64,000 nucleotides of DNA, taken from Isoptericola halalbus. GTDB taxonomy: Bacteria > Actinomycetota > Actinomycetes > Actinomycetales > Cellulomonadaceae. Under the pieces are notes generated by a model. That model saw only the letters and a program-made list of their open reading frames with translations, made no database searches and was not told the origin of the DNA. Shown here piece after piece: positions 1 to 7,794 of this stretch. Numbering within the stretch: position 1 is the first letter of the stretch; the number at the start of each line of letters is the position of its first letter. Where the stretch lies: NCBI GenBank assembly GCA_009663185.1, contig VJZX01000007.1:1-64000 (forward strand), given 5' to 3'. The translations under genes were made by a program, and so were the position numbers.

Positions 1-3000
1 CCCGTGCGGGCCGCCGCGCGCGCCGTCGTCGTCGACGTGGCCGCGCACGGTGCGTCGGTGGACGTCCTCGGCGCGGGCCGCGGCGCGTGGTCGTGGTGCC
101 GGTGGCTGCGCTCGGGGGCCGACCTCGGCGAGGGGGCGGACGGCGACGTGCTCGTCGTCGTCGACGGCGGAGCCGAGACCGGGTCGGCGCTCGCGACCGC
201 GGACGCCGCGCGGCGCCGGGGTGCCTCCGTCGTGCTGTGCCTGCCCGAGGGCACCGCGCCACCCGCGTGGTGCCGCGCGGTCGTCACGGTCATGGATGCC
301 GGGCGCGTGCGGCGCTCGGCGCCCGACGGGACGGACGCCGTCGAGCCGCTGGTGGGCGTGAGCACCGCGTGGGCCGAGCGCGCGGCGCGCCGGCTCGCCG
401 GTCTCGCGACGCTGCGGCGCCGCCTGGCGGACCTCGACGGGCAGGCCGCGGCTCCGGCACAGCTGCTCGGCGGCGCGCCGGGCACCGACGTCGATCCGGT
501 CGACCCGCGCCTGCCCGCCGCCGTCGCGCTGCTCGACGTCCTCGCCGACGCGGCTTCGCCCGCGGCGACGTGGCGCACCACGACCGACTGGACCGCTCCG
601 CTCGGCGTCGGCGTCGACGGGCGGCCCGTGACGCTCGACCTCGTGGGCGACGGACCGCACCTGCTCGTCGCCGGCACGACGGGCGCCGGCAAGTCCGAGC
701 TGCTGCAGACCCTCGTGCTCGGCCTCGCCCTGCGCCGCTCCCCGACCGACCTCGCGCTCGCACTCGTGGACTTCAAGGGCGGTGCGTCGTTCGGTGCGTG
801 CGCGGACCTGCCGCACGTCGTCGGGCAGGTGACGGACCTCGAGCCCGGGCTCGCGGGCCGGGCCCTGGCCGGGCTGCGCGCCGAGCTGCACCGTCGCGAA
901 CGGGTGCTCGCCGCGCACGGCGTCGGCGACGCCGCGGACCTGCCCGCGGGCGTGCTGCCGCGACTCGTCGTCGTCATCGACGAGTTCCGCGCGCTCGCCG
1001 ACGACCTGCCCGAGTTCCTCCCCGGCCTGCTGCGCGTCGCGGCGCAGGGCCGTTCCCTCGGCGTGCACCTCGTGCTGGCCACGCAACGCCCGGCGGGCGC
1101 GGTCAGCGCGGACGTCCGCGCCAACGTCTCGGCCCGGGTCGCGCTGCGTGTCGTGGACGCCGCCGACTCGCACGACGTCGTCGAGACGGGCGCCGCCGCA
1201 CGGATCCCGGTCGGCGTGCCCGGGCGCGCGGTTCTGCGGGTCGGCTCGAGCGCACCCTTCGCGGTGCAGTGCGCGCACGCGGGTGGCGTGCCCGACGGCG
1301 GCGGTCCGCTCGTGCGGCGGGCGCGGGCATGGTCGGTGGTCGGGTCGGCCGTTGGTGCGGGCGAAGGCACGCCGGCGCGCGCGGCTCTGTCGGCGGTGGG
1401 TACCACCGGGCTTGCCGACGCGGACCAGGCCGACGTCGTGACGGAGCTCGTCGAGGCCGCGCGGTCCGCGGCGCGGCGGCTGGGGATGACGCCCGGTCCT
1501 GCCCCCTGGCTGCCGGCGCTCCCCGACGGCGTGCGCGCCGACGATGCCGGCGTTCCCGACGGCGACCCGGCGACCGGGACGCTGCCGCTCGCCCTGGGCG
1601 ACGACCCGGAGCACCAGCGGAGGGTCGTGGTCGGCTGGAACCCGGGGCACGGGCACCTCGCCGTCGTGGGCCGGGCACGGTCGGGACGCACCACGACGCT
1701 GCTCGGCCTCGCGCGGGCGGCCCTCGAGCGCGGGTGGCACGTGCACGCGCTCGTCCCGCCGTCGGCCGCCGGGACGTTCGCGCCGCTGGGGACGCACCGC
1801 GGATTCGGGACGCTCGCCGGTCCGGACGACCCGCGACGCGCCGGGCGCCTGCTCCGCCTGCTCTCCACGGTCTCGCCTTCCGCCTCGGCCGGCGGCTCTC
1901 CGGGCACCTCGCCGGACACATGCTCGCCCGCAGGCGCGGCGCCGCCCGTGCTCGTCGTCGTGGACGGCGTCGAAGAGCTGCGCTCGGCGCTCGCGGGCGC
2001 CGATCGGTGGGACCCGCTCACGACAGCGCTCGCCGCGGGGCAGGCCGCATTCGCCCTGACTGCCGAGGGCGCGACCGTGGGTGGCGTCGCGTCCCGCGTC
2101 GGCCCGAGGCTGGTGCTGCTCGGCGCCGACAAGCATGCCGACGTGGTCCTCGGCGCGCCTTCCGAGCTGGCCGGCTCCGGCGGCCCGCCCGGGCGCGCCG
2201 CGTGGGTGGGCCCCCACCGCAACCTGCTGTGCCAGGTCTTCCGTCCCGACGGCGGCTTGCCAGCCGACGACCGCTCCGCCGCCGGCGACCGCTCCGCCGC
2301 AGGCGACGGGCCCGCGGTGCCGCCGGTGCGCGTACACCCGCTGCCCGCCGTCGTCGGCGCACCCGACCTCGCGCGAGCCCCGGGAGGCGCGGCCGCGCTC
2401 TCGCCCGGGGAGGTGCTCGTCGGCCTCGGCGGGGACGACGCCGCGCCGGTCGCCTTGAACGCCGCTGCCGGTGCCCTCGTCGTCGGCCCTCGCGGGTCGG
2501 GCCGCACGACGGTGCTGCGTACCGTCGTCCGGCGCCTGACCGAGACGGGGCTCCTCTGCGGCGTGGTGGCCCGCGACCGACCGCTGCTCGACGACGCGGC
2601 CGGTGCGCCGACGTCGAACCACTCGGGAGCGGGGCTCCGCGACCTGCTCGCGCGCCTGGCACACGAGCCCGGCGACGCGAACGTGCTGGTCGTGGACGAC
2701 CTCGACATGCTCGCGCAGATCTTCCCCGTCGAGGCGGAGCAGCTCGGTTCGCTGACCGCGCGAGGATGGGTCGTCGTCGCCTCGGCGACGACGACCGGCG
2801 CACTGCTCGCGCACCGCGGACCGCTGGCCGAGCTGCGCGGCCGGCGCACCGGCGTCGTGCTCGGACCGGGCGAGCGGGGCGCTGACGAGGTGTTCGGCAC
2901 TCCGCTCGCCGATGTCGTGGACCCGGGGCCGCCGCGGCCGGGCCGCGGTGCGCTCGTCCGCGCCGGCGTCGTCGTCCCCCTGCAGGCCGTGCTGCCCGAC

Positions 3001-3030
3001 GACGGCACCTCGGCGCGGGACGCCGCGTGA
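1..3030 (+). CDS. FtsK/SpoIIIE-type ATPase, type VII secretion EccC-like (5' partial)
   Basis: This is the 3' part of a large P-loop ATPase of the FtsK/SpoIIIE family, the motor of type VII (ESX/WXG100) secretion. The frame is open to the window edge, so the true start and any N-terminal FHA or membrane part lie upstream. About 1,009 residues remain. Numbering from the GTG at position 4, ATPase domain 1 has a canonical Walker A (GTTGAGKS, about residues 224-231), a DFKGG motif near 256 and a Walker B ending in IDEF near 325. Two further P-loop modules follow, with arginine in place of the lysine: GRARSGRTT near 556 and GPRGSGRTT near 827. This pattern of one intact and two degenerate sites is common in EccC/EssC proteins. 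No other ESX gene is visible in the window, so the substrate is unknown. Confidence 0.85.
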   Translation, partial: PVRAAARAVVVDVAAHGASVDVLGAGRGAWSWCRWLRSGADLGEGADGDVLVVVDGGAETGSALATADAARRRGASVVLCLPEGTAPPAWCRAVVTVMDAGRVRRSAPDGTDAVEPLVGVSTAWAERAARRLAGLATLRRRLADLDGQAAAPAQLLGGAPGTDVDPVDPRLPAAVALLDVLADAASPAATWRTTTDWTAPLGVGVDGRPVTLDLVGDGPHLLVAGTTGAGKSELLQTLVLGLALRRSPTDLALALVDFKGGASFGACADLPHVVGQVTDLEPGLAGRALAGLRAELHRRERVLAAHGVGDAADLPAGVLPRLVVVIDEFRALADDLPEFLPGLLRVAAQGRSLGVHLVLATQRPAGAVSADVRANVSARVALRVVDAADSHDVVETGAAARIPVGVPGRAVLRVGSSAPFAVQCAHAGGVPDGGGPLVRRARAWSVVGSAVGAGEGTPARAALSAVGTTGLADADQADVVTELVEAARSAARRLGMTPGPAPWLPALPDGVRADDAGVPDGDPATGTLPLALGDDPEHQRRVVVGWNPGHGHLAVVGRARSGRTTTLLGLARAALERGWHVHALVPPSAAGTFAPLGTHRGFGTLAGPDDPRRAGRLLRLLSTVSPSASAGGSPGTSPDTCSPAGAAPPVLVVVDGVEELRSALAGADRWDPLTTALAAGQAAFALTAEGATVGGVASRVGPRLVLLGADKHADVVLGAPSELAGSGGPPGRAAWVGPHRNLLCQVFRPDGGLPADDRSAAGDRSAAGDGPAVPPVRVHPLPAVVGAPDLARAPGGAAALSPGEVLVGLGGDDAAPVALNAAAGALVVGPRGSGRTTVLRTVVRRLTETGLLCGVVARDRPLLDDAAGAPTSNHSGAGLRDLLARLAHEPGDANVLVVDDLDMLAQIFPVEAEQLGSLTARGWVVVASATTTGALLAHRGPLAELRGRRTGVVLGPGERGADEVFGTPLADVVDPGPPRPGRGALVRAGVVVPLQAVLPDDGTSARDAA

Positions 3031-3107
3031 CGACGAGGCGGGGCGGACCTGTCCCATCGCGGCCCGCTGCCCGGTCGAGGTGGTGGGAGCACCGCACAGG
3101 GCGCGCC

Positions 3108-3533
3108 TCAGCCGGTCGTAGCCTCGACGACCGGGCGCGTCATGAGCAGGACGAGAACCGTGGCCGCGACGAGGACGAGCACGATGCCGCCCGCGACCAC
3201 CCAGAGCGCGCCGGCGCTCAGGAGGGTGAGGCCGAGGAGGCCCTGAAGGATCTGCCAGGTGACGACGGGCGCGCGGCCGCCGCGGCGGCCCGCCCACAAC
3301 GACCGGCCGGCGGCCACGAGCGCGGCCGCGATGCCCAGGAAGAACAGGACGAGGAAGATGCTGACGGCGACCGAGGCGGATCCACCGCCCACGAGCTCGA
3401 CCAGGACGGCCCCCGCGGCGACGCCGAGCAGCACCGCTTCGAGCGCGAGGCCGGCCAGCGCGAGGCGGAGACCGAGGGGGTGCGACGTCCGATCGCCGCT
3501 CGTAGGCTCGGAGGGGGTGACAGCAGGGGGCAT
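3108..3533 (-). CDS. Small integral membrane protein, unknown function
   Basis: This 141-residue protein begins at an ATG at 3533. A longer reading from 3647 is possible, but its extra N-terminus lacks hydrophobic or family character. After a short hydrophilic N-terminus there are about four hydrophobic segments: roughly residues 20-48, 52-75, then a long stretch from about 95 to 135 that can span the membrane twice. The loop between the second and third is rich in Arg and Gly. I do not recognise a named family. It is divergent from whiB1, with about 225 bp between the two starts, so the promoters of both must lie there. It stands alone between the ESX ATPase, which points towards it, and whiB1. 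Confidence 0.7.
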   Translation of the reverse strand: MPPAVTPSEPTSGDRTSHPLGLRLALAGLALEAVLLGVAAGAVLVELVGGGSASVAVSIFLVLFFLGIAAALVAAGRSLWAGRRGGRAPVVTWQILQGLLGLTLLSAGALWVVAGGIVLVLVAATVLVLLMTRPVVEATTG

Positions 3534-3758
3534 CGCGGGCCAGGATACGTGCGGCCTGGGATGACACGACACTGTGACCAAAACCTCAGGGTTCACACCG
3601 GAGAAACTTCGCCGTAACCCCTTGTGCGCCGCTTCACGAGGCGTCACCCTGGGAGGCAGATTCTGTTAATCCCTGAACGATCCGACCTCGGACGGGCGTG
3701 CCCTCGTGCGCCCTCGGCTCCGGCCCCGAGGTACGCGACGATGACCGAGGAGACTGAC

Positions 3759-4007
3759 ATGGACTGGCGCCACAAGGCCGCCTGCCTCGACGAGGACCCG
3801 GAACTCTTCTTCCCGATCGGCAACACCGGCCCGGCCCTGCTGCAGATCGAGGAGGCGAAGGCCGTCTGCCGACGGTGCGAGGTCGTCGACACCTGCCTGA
3901 AGTGGGCCATCGAGTCCGGGCAGGACGCCGGCGTGTGGGGTGGCATGAGCGAGGACGAGCGCCGCGCACTCAAGCGCCGCACCGCGCGCGCCCGCCGCGC
4001 CGGCTGA
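3759..4007 (+). CDS. whiB1: WhiB-family iron-sulfur transcription factor (WhiB1/WblE)
   Basis: WhiB proteins hold a [4Fe-4S] cluster, sense NO and redox state, and bind the primary sigma factor. This one has 82 residues from ATG 3759, chosen because GAGGAG lies six bases upstream and because the WhiB1/WblE group begins MDWR. An in-frame ATG at 3741 would add six residues. The four cluster cysteines are C9, C37, C40 and C46, the WhiB1 spacing. The G-V-W-G-G turn and a basic C-terminus (RRALKRRTARARRAG) for DNA binding are present. The gene converges on pdtaS, the same order as Rv3219 (whiB1) and Rv3220c (pdtaS) in M. tuberculosis. A 114-bp palindrome fills the space between them. Confidence 0.95.
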   Translation: MDWRHKAACLDEDPELFFPIGNTGPALLQIEEAKAVCRRCEVVDTCLKWAIESGQDAGVWGGMSEDERRALKRRTARARRAG

Positions 4008-4017
4008 CGCCGGGTGT

Positions 4018-4148
4018 CGCCGAGGTAGAAGAGGATCCGGCGACGTAGAACGTCGGAACGCCCCGCCCGCTCACGTGAGTGGGCGGGGCGTTCCGACGTT
4101 CTACGTCGCCGGATCCTCTTCTACCTCGGCGGGCGCGGTTCTACCTCG
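4018..4148. repeat. 114-bp near-perfect palindrome and 20-nt phased CGAGGTAGAA array (locus A)
   Basis: Positions 4018-4074 and 4075-4131 are inverted copies with no loop (centre TCAC|GTGA) and only one G:T mismatch seen, so 57-bp arms. Within it are units CGAGGTAGAA at 4021 and CGACGTAGAA at 4041. On the other arm TTCTACGTCG is at 4099, TTCTACCTCG at 4119, and a further unit at 4139 lies beyond the palindrome. Units within an arm are exactly 20 nt apart. The last unit contains the pdtaS stop codon (CTA on this strand, 4141-4143). It lies between the convergent genes whiB1 and pdtaS and probably acts as a bidirectional terminator. There is no clear U-tract. Confidence 0.9.
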
Positions 4149-5628
4149 GCGGCTGGCCGTCGCGCAGCTCGGCCTCGATCACAACCTGCGTCCCACCGCC
4201 GTCGCGCGGCTCCCACCGGATCTTCCCGCCGAGCTCGTTCGCGACGAGCGTCTGCACGATCTGCGACCCGAGCCCGCTCCGCGAGGCGCGGCCGAGCACG
4301 TCGATGCCCGCAGCCATGCCCACGCCGTCGTCGGAGACGACGACCCGCAACGACGACCCTTCGCGCTGCACGTCGATCGCCACGGTTCCGGCCTCGCGGC
4401 CCGGGAACGCGTGCTCGACGGCGTTGGTCACCAGCTCGGTGAGCACGAGCGCGAGCGGGGTCGCGTCCTGTGCGGGCACCAGCCCGAACGAGCCGGTCTG
4501 CTGCGTCCGCACCCGCGTGGCCGTCGACGCGACGTCGGCCGCTAGCCGCAGCGCCCGGCGCAGCATGTCATCGAGCTCGACCTGCTCGTCGAGCGTCTGC
4601 GAGAGCGACTCGTGCACGAGCGAGATCGTCGCCACGCGCCGCATGGCCTCCTCGAGCGCGGCGCGTGCCTCGGGCACGTCCATGCGCCGAGCCTGGAGGC
4701 GCAGGAGCGCGGCGACGGTCGCGAGGTTGTTCTTGACGCGGTGGTGGATCTCGCGGATCGTCGCGTCCTTCGTCATGAGCTCGCGCTCGCGGCGGCGCAG
4801 CTCCGACACGTCGCGGCACAGCAGGACCGCGCCGATGCGCTGCCCGTGGTCCGTCAACGGAAGGGCGCGCAGCGAGAGCGACACACCGGCGGCCTCGACG
4901 TCCGTGCGCCACGGCGCGCGACCCATGACGACGAGCGGGAGCGACTCGTCCACCGTGCTCTGATGCTCGACGAGGTCGGCCGTCACCTCGATGAGGGACT
5001 GCCCGACGAGCGGTCCGATCACGCCCAGCCGGTGGAAGCACGACAGCGCGTTGGGGCTCGCGTAGAGCACCTCGCCCTCCGAGTTGAGCCGGATGAGACC
5101 GTCACCGACACGCGGGGCTCCACGCCGCGGTCCCGTCGCCGCGTTGGGCGCGGGGTACTCGCCGCGCGAGATCATCGCGAGCAGGTCGTCGGCCGCCTCG
5201 ACGTAGTTGAGCTCGAGCCGGCTCGGGGTGCGCCCCGACCCCAGGTTGGTCTGCCGCGCGACGACGGCGACGGGCCGCCCCTGGTGCACCACCGGCAAGG
5301 CCTCCTCGCGCACCGCGTAGGCGCCGAACCAGCGCGGCTCGCGCGAGCGCTGCGAGCGGCGCTCGGCCAGCGCCGCCGCGAGCTGCGGCCGCTGCCCCTC
5401 GGGGGCGGGCGACCCGACGATGTCGTCGTAGTGGACCGTGGCGCCCGTGCTCGGCCTGCACTGCGCGATGGCGACAAAGGAGCCGTCGGCGGTCGGCAGC
5501 CACAGCACGAGGTCGGCGAACGCCAGGTCGGAGACGACCTGCCAGTCACCGACGAGCAGGTGCAGCCACTCGACGTCGGCCGACGAGAGGTCGGCGTGCT
5601 GGGCGATCAGGTCACTCATGGCGGACAC
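4141..5628 (-). CDS. pdtaS: Sensor histidine kinase PdtaS
   Basis: This is a soluble two-component histidine kinase of the HisKA_2/HWE-like group. It phosphorylates the antiterminator response regulator PdtaR in relatives. It has 495 residues, close to the M. tuberculosis protein. An N-terminal GAF-like domain (about 1-155) is followed by a PAS domain (about 170-280), then the dimerisation motif EIHHRVKNN with the phosphoacceptor at H295, and an HATPase domain with N-box (LTELVTNAVEHAF) and glycine-rich DDGVGM. No membrane segment is seen. The last codon before the TAG stop is an Arg, and that CCG-AGG-TAG end is part of the palindromic array. PdtaR is not in the window. The gene is divergent from the DUF2505 gene, 40 bp away. 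Confidence 0.95.
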   Translation of the reverse strand: MSAMSDLIAQHADLSSADVEWLHLLVGDWQVVSDLAFADLVLWLPTADGSFVAIAQCRPSTGATVHYDDIVGSPAPEGQRPQLAAALAERRSQRSREPRWFGAYAVREEALPVVHQGRPVAVVARQTNLGSGRTPSRLELNYVEAADDLLAMISRGEYPAPNAATGPRRGAPRVGDGLIRLNSEGEVLYASPNALSCFHRLGVIGPLVGQSLIEVTADLVEHQSTVDESLPLVVMGRAPWRTDVEAAGVSLSLRALPLTDHGQRIGAVLLCRDVSELRRRERELMTKDATIREIHHRVKNNLATVAALLRLQARRMDVPEARAALEEAMRRVATISLVHESLSQTLDEQVELDDMLRRALRLAADVASTATRVRTQQTGSFGLVPAQDATPLALVLTELVTNAVEHAFPGREAGTVAIDVQREGSSLRVVVSDDGVGMAAGIDVLGRASRSGLGSQIVQTLVANELGGKIRWEPRDGGGTQVVIEAELRDGQPPR

Positions 5629-5668
5629 GGCCCCAGCCTACGGGCGCGCGGTCGGTAGTGTTTCCCCT

Positions 5669-6184
5669 GTGCACCTGACCGTGGAGCTCACCTACCCGGC
5701 CGCCGTCGACGAGGTCGCCTCGATGCTCGCGGACGAGTCGTCGGTGCGCTGGCGGGCGCGCCGCAGCACCGCGGGCGGCACCGTCGAGGCCGCCGACGTG
5801 ACCGGCAGCGTCGAGCACGGTTTCACCGTGGCGATACGCCGGACGCTGCCGGTCGACACGATCCCGCACCACGTCCGGCACCTCGTGGGCGACGAGGTCG
5901 AGGTCCGGCAGATCGAGGCGTGGGAAGGCCCGTCGGGCGAACGCCGCGTCGGCACCGTCGCGATCGAGATCGTCGGTGCCCCGGTCCGGATCACCGGCAC
6001 GGTGTGCCTCGAGTCGCTGCCCGACGGCGGCACGCGCGAGGTGTACGAGGGCGACGTCCACGCGTCGGTCCCCCTCTTCGGGTCCGCGGTGGCCGAGGCC
6101 GCCGCCGGTGCCGTGCGCCGCACCCTGGAGTCCGACGCCGCGGCCGCCCGGGAGTGGCTCGCCGGCGCCGCCTCCGAAGGCTGA
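5669..6184 (+). CDS. DUF2505 domain protein (START-like fold)
   Basis: This 171-residue protein starts at GTG 5669 (VHLTVELTYPA), the usual beginning of actinobacterial DUF2505 proteins. The family is related to the START/SRPBCC superfamily, which binds hydrophobic ligands in a helix-grip cavity. The biochemical role is not known. The sequence alternates short beta-like stretches (VTGSVEHGFTVAIRRTLPV, EVEVRQIEAWEG, RITGTVCLES) and ends in a helix (AVAEAAAGAVRRTLESDAAAAREWL), the layout of that fold. There is no signal peptide or membrane span. There is no convincing Shine-Dalgarno, and the start may be leaderless. It is transcribed away from pdtaS. Confidence 0.85.
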   Translation: MHLTVELTYPAAVDEVASMLADESSVRWRARRSTAGGTVEAADVTGSVEHGFTVAIRRTLPVDTIPHHVRHLVGDEVEVRQIEAWEGPSGERRVGTVAIEIVGAPVRITGTVCLESLPDGGTREVYEGDVHASVPLFGSAVAEAAAGAVRRTLESDAAAAREWLAGAASEG

Positions 6185-6219
6185 AAGCCGACGGTCCGCA
6201 TAACGATCCGGTCACGCGC

Positions 6220-6249
6220 TTGACGCGGGGACGACCGCGCGTGGACCAT
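6220..6249 (+). promoter_or_regulatory. Putative promoter of the cellobiose-type uptake operon
   Basis: A TTGACG hexamer at 6220-6225 is followed after 18 bases by GACCAT at 6244-6249, a weak match to a primary sigma-factor promoter. The predicted transcription start near 6256 would put both LacI-type operators just downstream of it, a layout suited to repression. The -10 match is poor, so this is only a suggestion. Confidence 0.35.
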
Positions 6250-6262
6250 CTGACGCAGCCTG

Positions 6263-6276
6263 TGGAAGCGCTCCCA
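6263..6276. promoter_or_regulatory. LacI-family (CebR/CelR-type) operator 1
   Basis: TGGAAGCGCTCCCA differs from the perfect CebR/CelR operator TGGGAGCGCTCCCA by one base. It lies 72 bp upstream of the solute-binding protein gene, and the matching LacI-family gene closes the same locus. CebR in Streptomyces and CelR in Thermobifida bind this palindrome and release it with cello-oligosaccharides. Confidence 0.9.
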
Positions 6277-6287
6277 TTAGTTGCCTG

Positions 6288-6301
6288 TGGAAGCGCTCCC
6301 A
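6288..6301. promoter_or_regulatory. LacI-family (CebR/CelR-type) operator 2
   Basis: This is a second, identical TGGAAGCGCTCCCA, starting 25 bp after the first. It is part of a direct repeat in which the flanking CCTG is also shared. Two sites about 2.4 helical turns apart suggest cooperative or reinforced repression of the operon. Confidence 0.9.
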
Positions 6302-6334
6302 AGACGTCTACGCTCATCAGACAAGGGAGTCATC

Positions 6335-7678
6335 GTGCACCGCAGCACCCGACCCACCGGACGGACCCGCCGCCTCGCCGCGGCCACCGCCGGCATCACC
6401 ACCATCACACTCGCGCTCACCGCGTGCGCCGGCGGCTCCGACGAGGGCTCGGGCACGGGCTCCGACGCGGAGGACGGCTCGGGCGAGGAGATCACCCTTA
6501 CCGTCGCCACGTTCAACAACTTCGGCTATTCCGACGAGCTCCTCGCGCAGTACGAGGCGGAGAACCCCGGTGTCACGGTCGAGCACGTCACCGCGGCCCG
6601 GTCCGAGGACGCGCGCACAAACCTCACCACCAAGCTCGCCGCGGGCGGCGAGGGTCTCGCCGACATCGAGGCCATCGAGGTCGACTGGCTGCCTGAGCTC
6701 ATGCAGTACCCGGACCTGTTCACCGACCTGTCAGATCCCGAGCTCGAGGGTCGCTGGCTCGACTGGAAGGTCGAGCAGGCGACGGCGGACGGCAAGCTCA
6801 TCGGCTACGGCACCGACATCGGCCCGGAGGCCATCTGCTACCGCGCCGACCTGTTCGAGGCCGCGGGCCTGCCGAGCGACCGCGAGGAGGTCGCCGACCT
6901 GCTCGGCGGCGCCGACGCCACCTGGGAGGACTACTTCGAGGTCGGCAAGCAGTTCGTCGCGAAGTCGGACTCCGCCTGGTTCGACGGCGCCACGCCGACC
7001 TATCAGGGCATGATCAACCAGGTCATGGACGCCTACGAGGACCCGGCGACGGGCTCGCCGAAGGATCTCGCAGCCAACACAGTGGTCAAGGACCTGTACG
7101 ACCAGATCGCCACGGCTGCCGTGGACGACGGTCTCTCCGCCGGCCTCGAGCAGTGGGGCGAGGACTGGGTCGCCGGCTTCCAGAACGACGCCTTCGCCAC
7201 GATGCTCTGCCCGTCGTGGATGACCGGCCCCATCGAGCAGAACTCGGGCGGCATCACGGGCTGGGACGTCGCGGACGTCTTCCCGGGCGGCGGCGGCAAC
7301 TGGGGCGGGTCGTTCCTCACCGTCCCGGCGTCGGGCGCCCACACCGAGGAGGCCACGAAGCTCGCCGCGTGGCTGACCGCGCCCGAACAGCAGACCGCTG
7401 CGTTCGAGGCTGCGGGCACCTTCCCGTCGCAGCTCGAGGCGCAGGCCTCCGAGCAGGTGCAGTCGTTCACCAACGCGTTCTTCGCCGACGCGCCGGTGGG
7501 CGAGATCTTCTCCGAGCGCGCCAAGGCCATCGAGGGTGCGCCGTTCAAGGGCCCGAACTACTTCTCCATCCACCAGAGCGTGCAGAGCGCGCTGCTGCGC
7601 GTGGACGTGACCAAGGAGCAGGACGCCGAGGTCAGCTGGCAGGGCGCGCTCGACGAGTTCGCCTCGCTGGGCTTGTGA
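6335..7678 (+). CDS. Sugar ABC transporter substrate-binding lipoprotein (CebE-like)
   Basis: This is a family 1 extracellular solute-binding protein of a carbohydrate ABC importer. It has 447 residues from GTG 6335, with AGGGAG six bases upstream. The N-terminus is a lipoprotein signal: basic residues, a hydrophobic stretch and the lipobox LTAC with the lipidated cysteine at C31, then an acidic Gly/Ser-rich linker. The mature part has the usual alternating two-lobe binding-protein sequence. The paired CebR-type operators upstream and the downstream beta-glucosidase suggest cellobiose or cello-oligosaccharides as the ligand, but specificity cannot be read from sequence alone. No ATPase subunit is encoded here. 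Such importers usually share a distant MsiK-type ATPase. Confidence 0.9.
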   Translation: MHRSTRPTGRTRRLAAATAGITTITLALTACAGGSDEGSGTGSDAEDGSGEEITLTVATFNNFGYSDELLAQYEAENPGVTVEHVTAARSEDARTNLTTKLAAGGEGLADIEAIEVDWLPELMQYPDLFTDLSDPELEGRWLDWKVEQATADGKLIGYGTDIGPEAICYRADLFEAAGLPSDREEVADLLGGADATWEDYFEVGKQFVAKSDSAWFDGATPTYQGMINQVMDAYEDPATGSPKDLAANTVVKDLYDQIATAAVDDGLSAGLEQWGEDWVAGFQNDAFATMLCPSWMTGPIEQNSGGITGWDVADVFPGGGGNWGGSFLTVPASGAHTEEATKLAAWLTAPEQQTAAFEAAGTFPSQLEAQASEQVQSFTNAFFADAPVGEIFSERAKAIEGAPFKGPNYFSIHQSVQSALLRVDVTKEQDAEVSWQGALDEFASLGL

Positions 7679-7684
7679 GCCGCA

Positions 7685-7709
7685 GGTCCCGGGCCTGATC
7701 ACCGGGACC
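7685..7709 (+). other. Stem-loop 1 between binding-protein and permease genes
   Basis: GGTCCCGG (7685-7692) pairs perfectly with CCGGGACC (7702-7709) across a 9-nt loop, seven bases after the stop codon of the binding-protein gene. No U-tract follows. Such hairpins often protect the 3' end of a highly expressed binding-protein message or partly stop transcription. Confidence 0.6.
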
Positions 7710-7720
7710 CGCATCTCGCG

Positions 7721-7753
7721 CCGGGCCGGCGGCCGTGATTGCCGCCGGCCCGG
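7721..7753 (+). other. Stem-loop 2 between binding-protein and permease genes
   Basis: A perfect 13-bp GC stem, CCGGGCCGGCGGC at 7721-7733 with its complement at 7741-7753, encloses a 7-nt loop. It is the stronger of two consecutive hairpins in the 116-bp gap. It probably lowers permease expression relative to the binding protein. Confidence 0.7.
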
Positions 7754-7794
7754 TCCGGGCTCCCCGACCGGCGACGACGCACAGGAAGCAGCGC

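Noticed and set aside
3573-3600. CRP-type site upstream of whiB1
   Set aside because: TGTGA and TTCACA half-sites are present but about 15 bases apart, too far for the normal TGTGA-N6-TCACA site.
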